DNA from: Flavobacterium micromati
GTDB lineage: Bacteria > Bacteroidota > Bacteroidia > Flavobacteriales > Flavobacteriaceae
Assembly (NCBI RefSeq): GCF_900129585.1
Contig: NZ_FQWF01000004.1
Coordinates: 186,001 to 250,000, forward strand
Direction: 5' to 3'
DNA length: 64,000 nucleotides
Shown here piece by piece: positions 62,914-64,000 of the stretch. Position numbers and translations under genes: made by a program. The first letter of the stretch is position 1; each line of letters opens with the position of its first letter. The notes beneath the pieces were generated by a model. That model made no database searches and was not told where the DNA came from. It saw only the letters and a program-made list of their open reading frames with translations.

Positions 62914-63669
62914 CTAAAACGATTTTAAAAGTCCGATACCATATTGATTTCCATTGTAAAATGGTGCTATTACCGTCGTATTATTTTTTTCTTTTGATTT
63001 GAAAATTTTTTCTTGGATAAAAGGGTTTATCCAATAAGCGATTTTAGTACTTAATATACCAATTCCAGCACCAGCAGCTACATCAGTTAACCAATGTCTA
63101 TTATTTACGATCCTAAATATTCCTGTTCCTGTGGCCACTGCATATCCTGCAATTCCATACCATATTGATTTATCTTTGTATTCCTGCCAAAGAAATTCGG
63201 CGCCTGCAAATGCAGTTGCTGTATGTCCTGATGGAAAAGAATTAATAGAAGTTCCATCAGGTCTCGTGACTTTAGTTAAAGATTTTAGCCCTAAGACTGA
63301 TGTTGTCATGATAAGGTATGAAGTTGCAAAAAGTATGGAACGATTCTTTAGATTGTTTTTGCCTTTTATTCCTGCAGCATTAAGTCCATAAACAGAAATG
63401 GCTGGTGCATATTGTGAAAAATCATCAAGTGTAACTTTTTCATCAATATGTTCTTTTACTTCTTCTTGAAGATCAAGATTAAAACTCTTAAGCTGGTCGC
63501 TTTCAATCCCAATAACTCCATATACTATTAATAATGAAGGTATTATTAGTTGTTTGTAATTAAATTTTATATTTGGAGAGGTATAGTTTTTCGACAAACT
63601 ATCTTTTTTAATTTGTTGCGCATTTAAGGTCAATGCGCATAAAAGTGAAATTAAAATAAATTTTAGCAT
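62914..63669 (-). CDS. PAP2-family phosphatase
   Basis: 251 residues with a signal or anchor at the N-terminus. Its phosphatase motifs are KSLTKVTRPDG (KxxxxxxRP), SFPSGHT (PSGH) and NNRHWLTDVAAG (SRxxxxxHxxxD type). It probably dephosphorylates a lipid phosphate at the envelope, such as undecaprenyl pyrophosphate or phosphatidate. A -7 box lies 32 bp upstream. Confidence 0.92.
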   Translation of the reverse strand: MLKFILISLLCALTLNAQQIKKDSLSKNYTSPNIKFNYKQLIIPSLLIVYGVIGIESDQLKSFNLDLQEEVKEHIDEKVTLDDFSQYAPAISVYGLNAAGIKGKNNLKNRSILFATSYLIMTTSVLGLKSLTKVTRPDGTSINSFPSGHTATAFAGAEFLWQEYKDKSIWYGIAGYAVATGTGIFRIVNNRHWLTDVAAGAGIGILSTKIAYWINPFIQEKIFKSKEKNNTTVIAPFYNGNQYGIGLLKSF

Positions 63670-64000
63670 TTGGATTTTATTATATTAATTTAAATTTCGT
63701 ACAAATTTATCCTTTATTTATTTGAGTACTTATTTCACCGACCAAGAATTAAGCTAATCTTAATTTAATGGAGCTTTGATGTCTTTGTTATAAATTAAAA
63801 TTTCGATTTAAGGCGGAAATATTTTGAATTGGCGAAAGCATTTTCATTAAAATCAAAGTCTAACAAAAAAATAGAATATTTTTACTATTGAATATGAGAT
63901 CAATTAGTACAAATTGAAGTGGAACTTTAATTTTTTATTTTCTTTTGTCAGTTTTAAGAATTATTTACGTCTATACATTTATGAATTTAAAAATGGATTT
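63670..64000. other. Right-hand intergenic end of the window
   Basis: It contains the PAP2 promoter and otherwise no complete gene, RNA or repeat that I recognise. A gene may begin beyond the edge. Confidence 0.5.
63702..63709 (-). promoter_or_regulatory. -7 promoter box (TAAATTTG, minus strand)
   Basis: Matches TAnnTTTG 32 bp upstream of the PAP2 phosphatase gene. Confidence 0.5.

Noticed and set aside
1..64000. CRISPR array, tRNA genes, rRNA genes, prophage
   Set aside because: No spaced identical repeats, no tRNA T-loop signatures, no rRNA stretches and no phage structural genes were seen on reading the window; short or divergent cases could still be missed by eye.

Overview
The window is a piece of a Bacteroidota chromosome, most likely Flavobacterium or a close relative. 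It is AT-rich. Many genes are preceded by the Bacteroidota -7 box TAnnTTTG rather than an E. coli-type promoter. The gene content fits as well: a CarboxypepD_reg/TonB-dependent outer-membrane protein, a TPR-membrane-HTH regulator, flavobacterial dnaX and rnpB, and a MenE-type ligase. No tRNA, rRNA operon, CRISPR array, intact insertion sequence or prophage was seen. Several long frames begin with TTG well upstream of an ATG that sits just after a -7 box; the ATG was preferred there (Crp/Fnr, dnaX, acyltransferase, Ku and others).

Layout. 0-7 kb: fumarase, a 57-residue membrane protein, a TonB-type outer-membrane protein, ArsC-like protein, CPBP protease and a MenE-like ligase. 7-12.3 kb: a sulfur-handling cluster of thioredoxin, two small membrane proteins, a TPMT-family methyltransferase, a metallo-beta-lactamase/rhodanese fusion (persulfide dioxygenase-like), a TauE/SafE exporter, a Crp/Fnr regulator and a stand-alone rhodanese. 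Two promoters in this cluster carry related palindromes about 33-35 bp upstream of their -7 boxes. 12.3-31 kb: mostly housekeeping genes (GapN-type dehydrogenase, TlpA protein, dnaX, GDPD phosphodiesterase, rnpB, ClC channel, gamma-glutamyltransferase with a decayed partial second copy, glmM, cysteine-desulfurase-like enzyme, acyltransferase, rhomboid, SIMPL protein, CBM9-like protein).

31-64 kb looks more accessory and carries most of the debris: an IS30 transposase stub, a C-terminal M1-peptidase fragment and two frameshifted small genes. It is rich in stress and DNA-repair functions. A LexA-like XRE/S24 repressor is divergent from dinB and a second-type dnaE. An exonuclease/GIY-YIG fusion precedes a non-homologous end-joining pair (ligD and ku, convergent, stop codons overlapping). 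A response regulator and an eight-PAS histidine kinase are followed by a YflT-like general-stress protein. GH130 and GH1-like enzymes, D-lactate dehydrogenase, a FAD protein, galM and a PAP2 phosphatase fill the rest.

The strongest single observation is dnaX. The chromosomal frame stops directly after a run of ten A residues and gives a gamma-length product. The whole tau C-terminal domain lies intact in the -1 frame, which implies slippage at the A-run to make the longer subunit.
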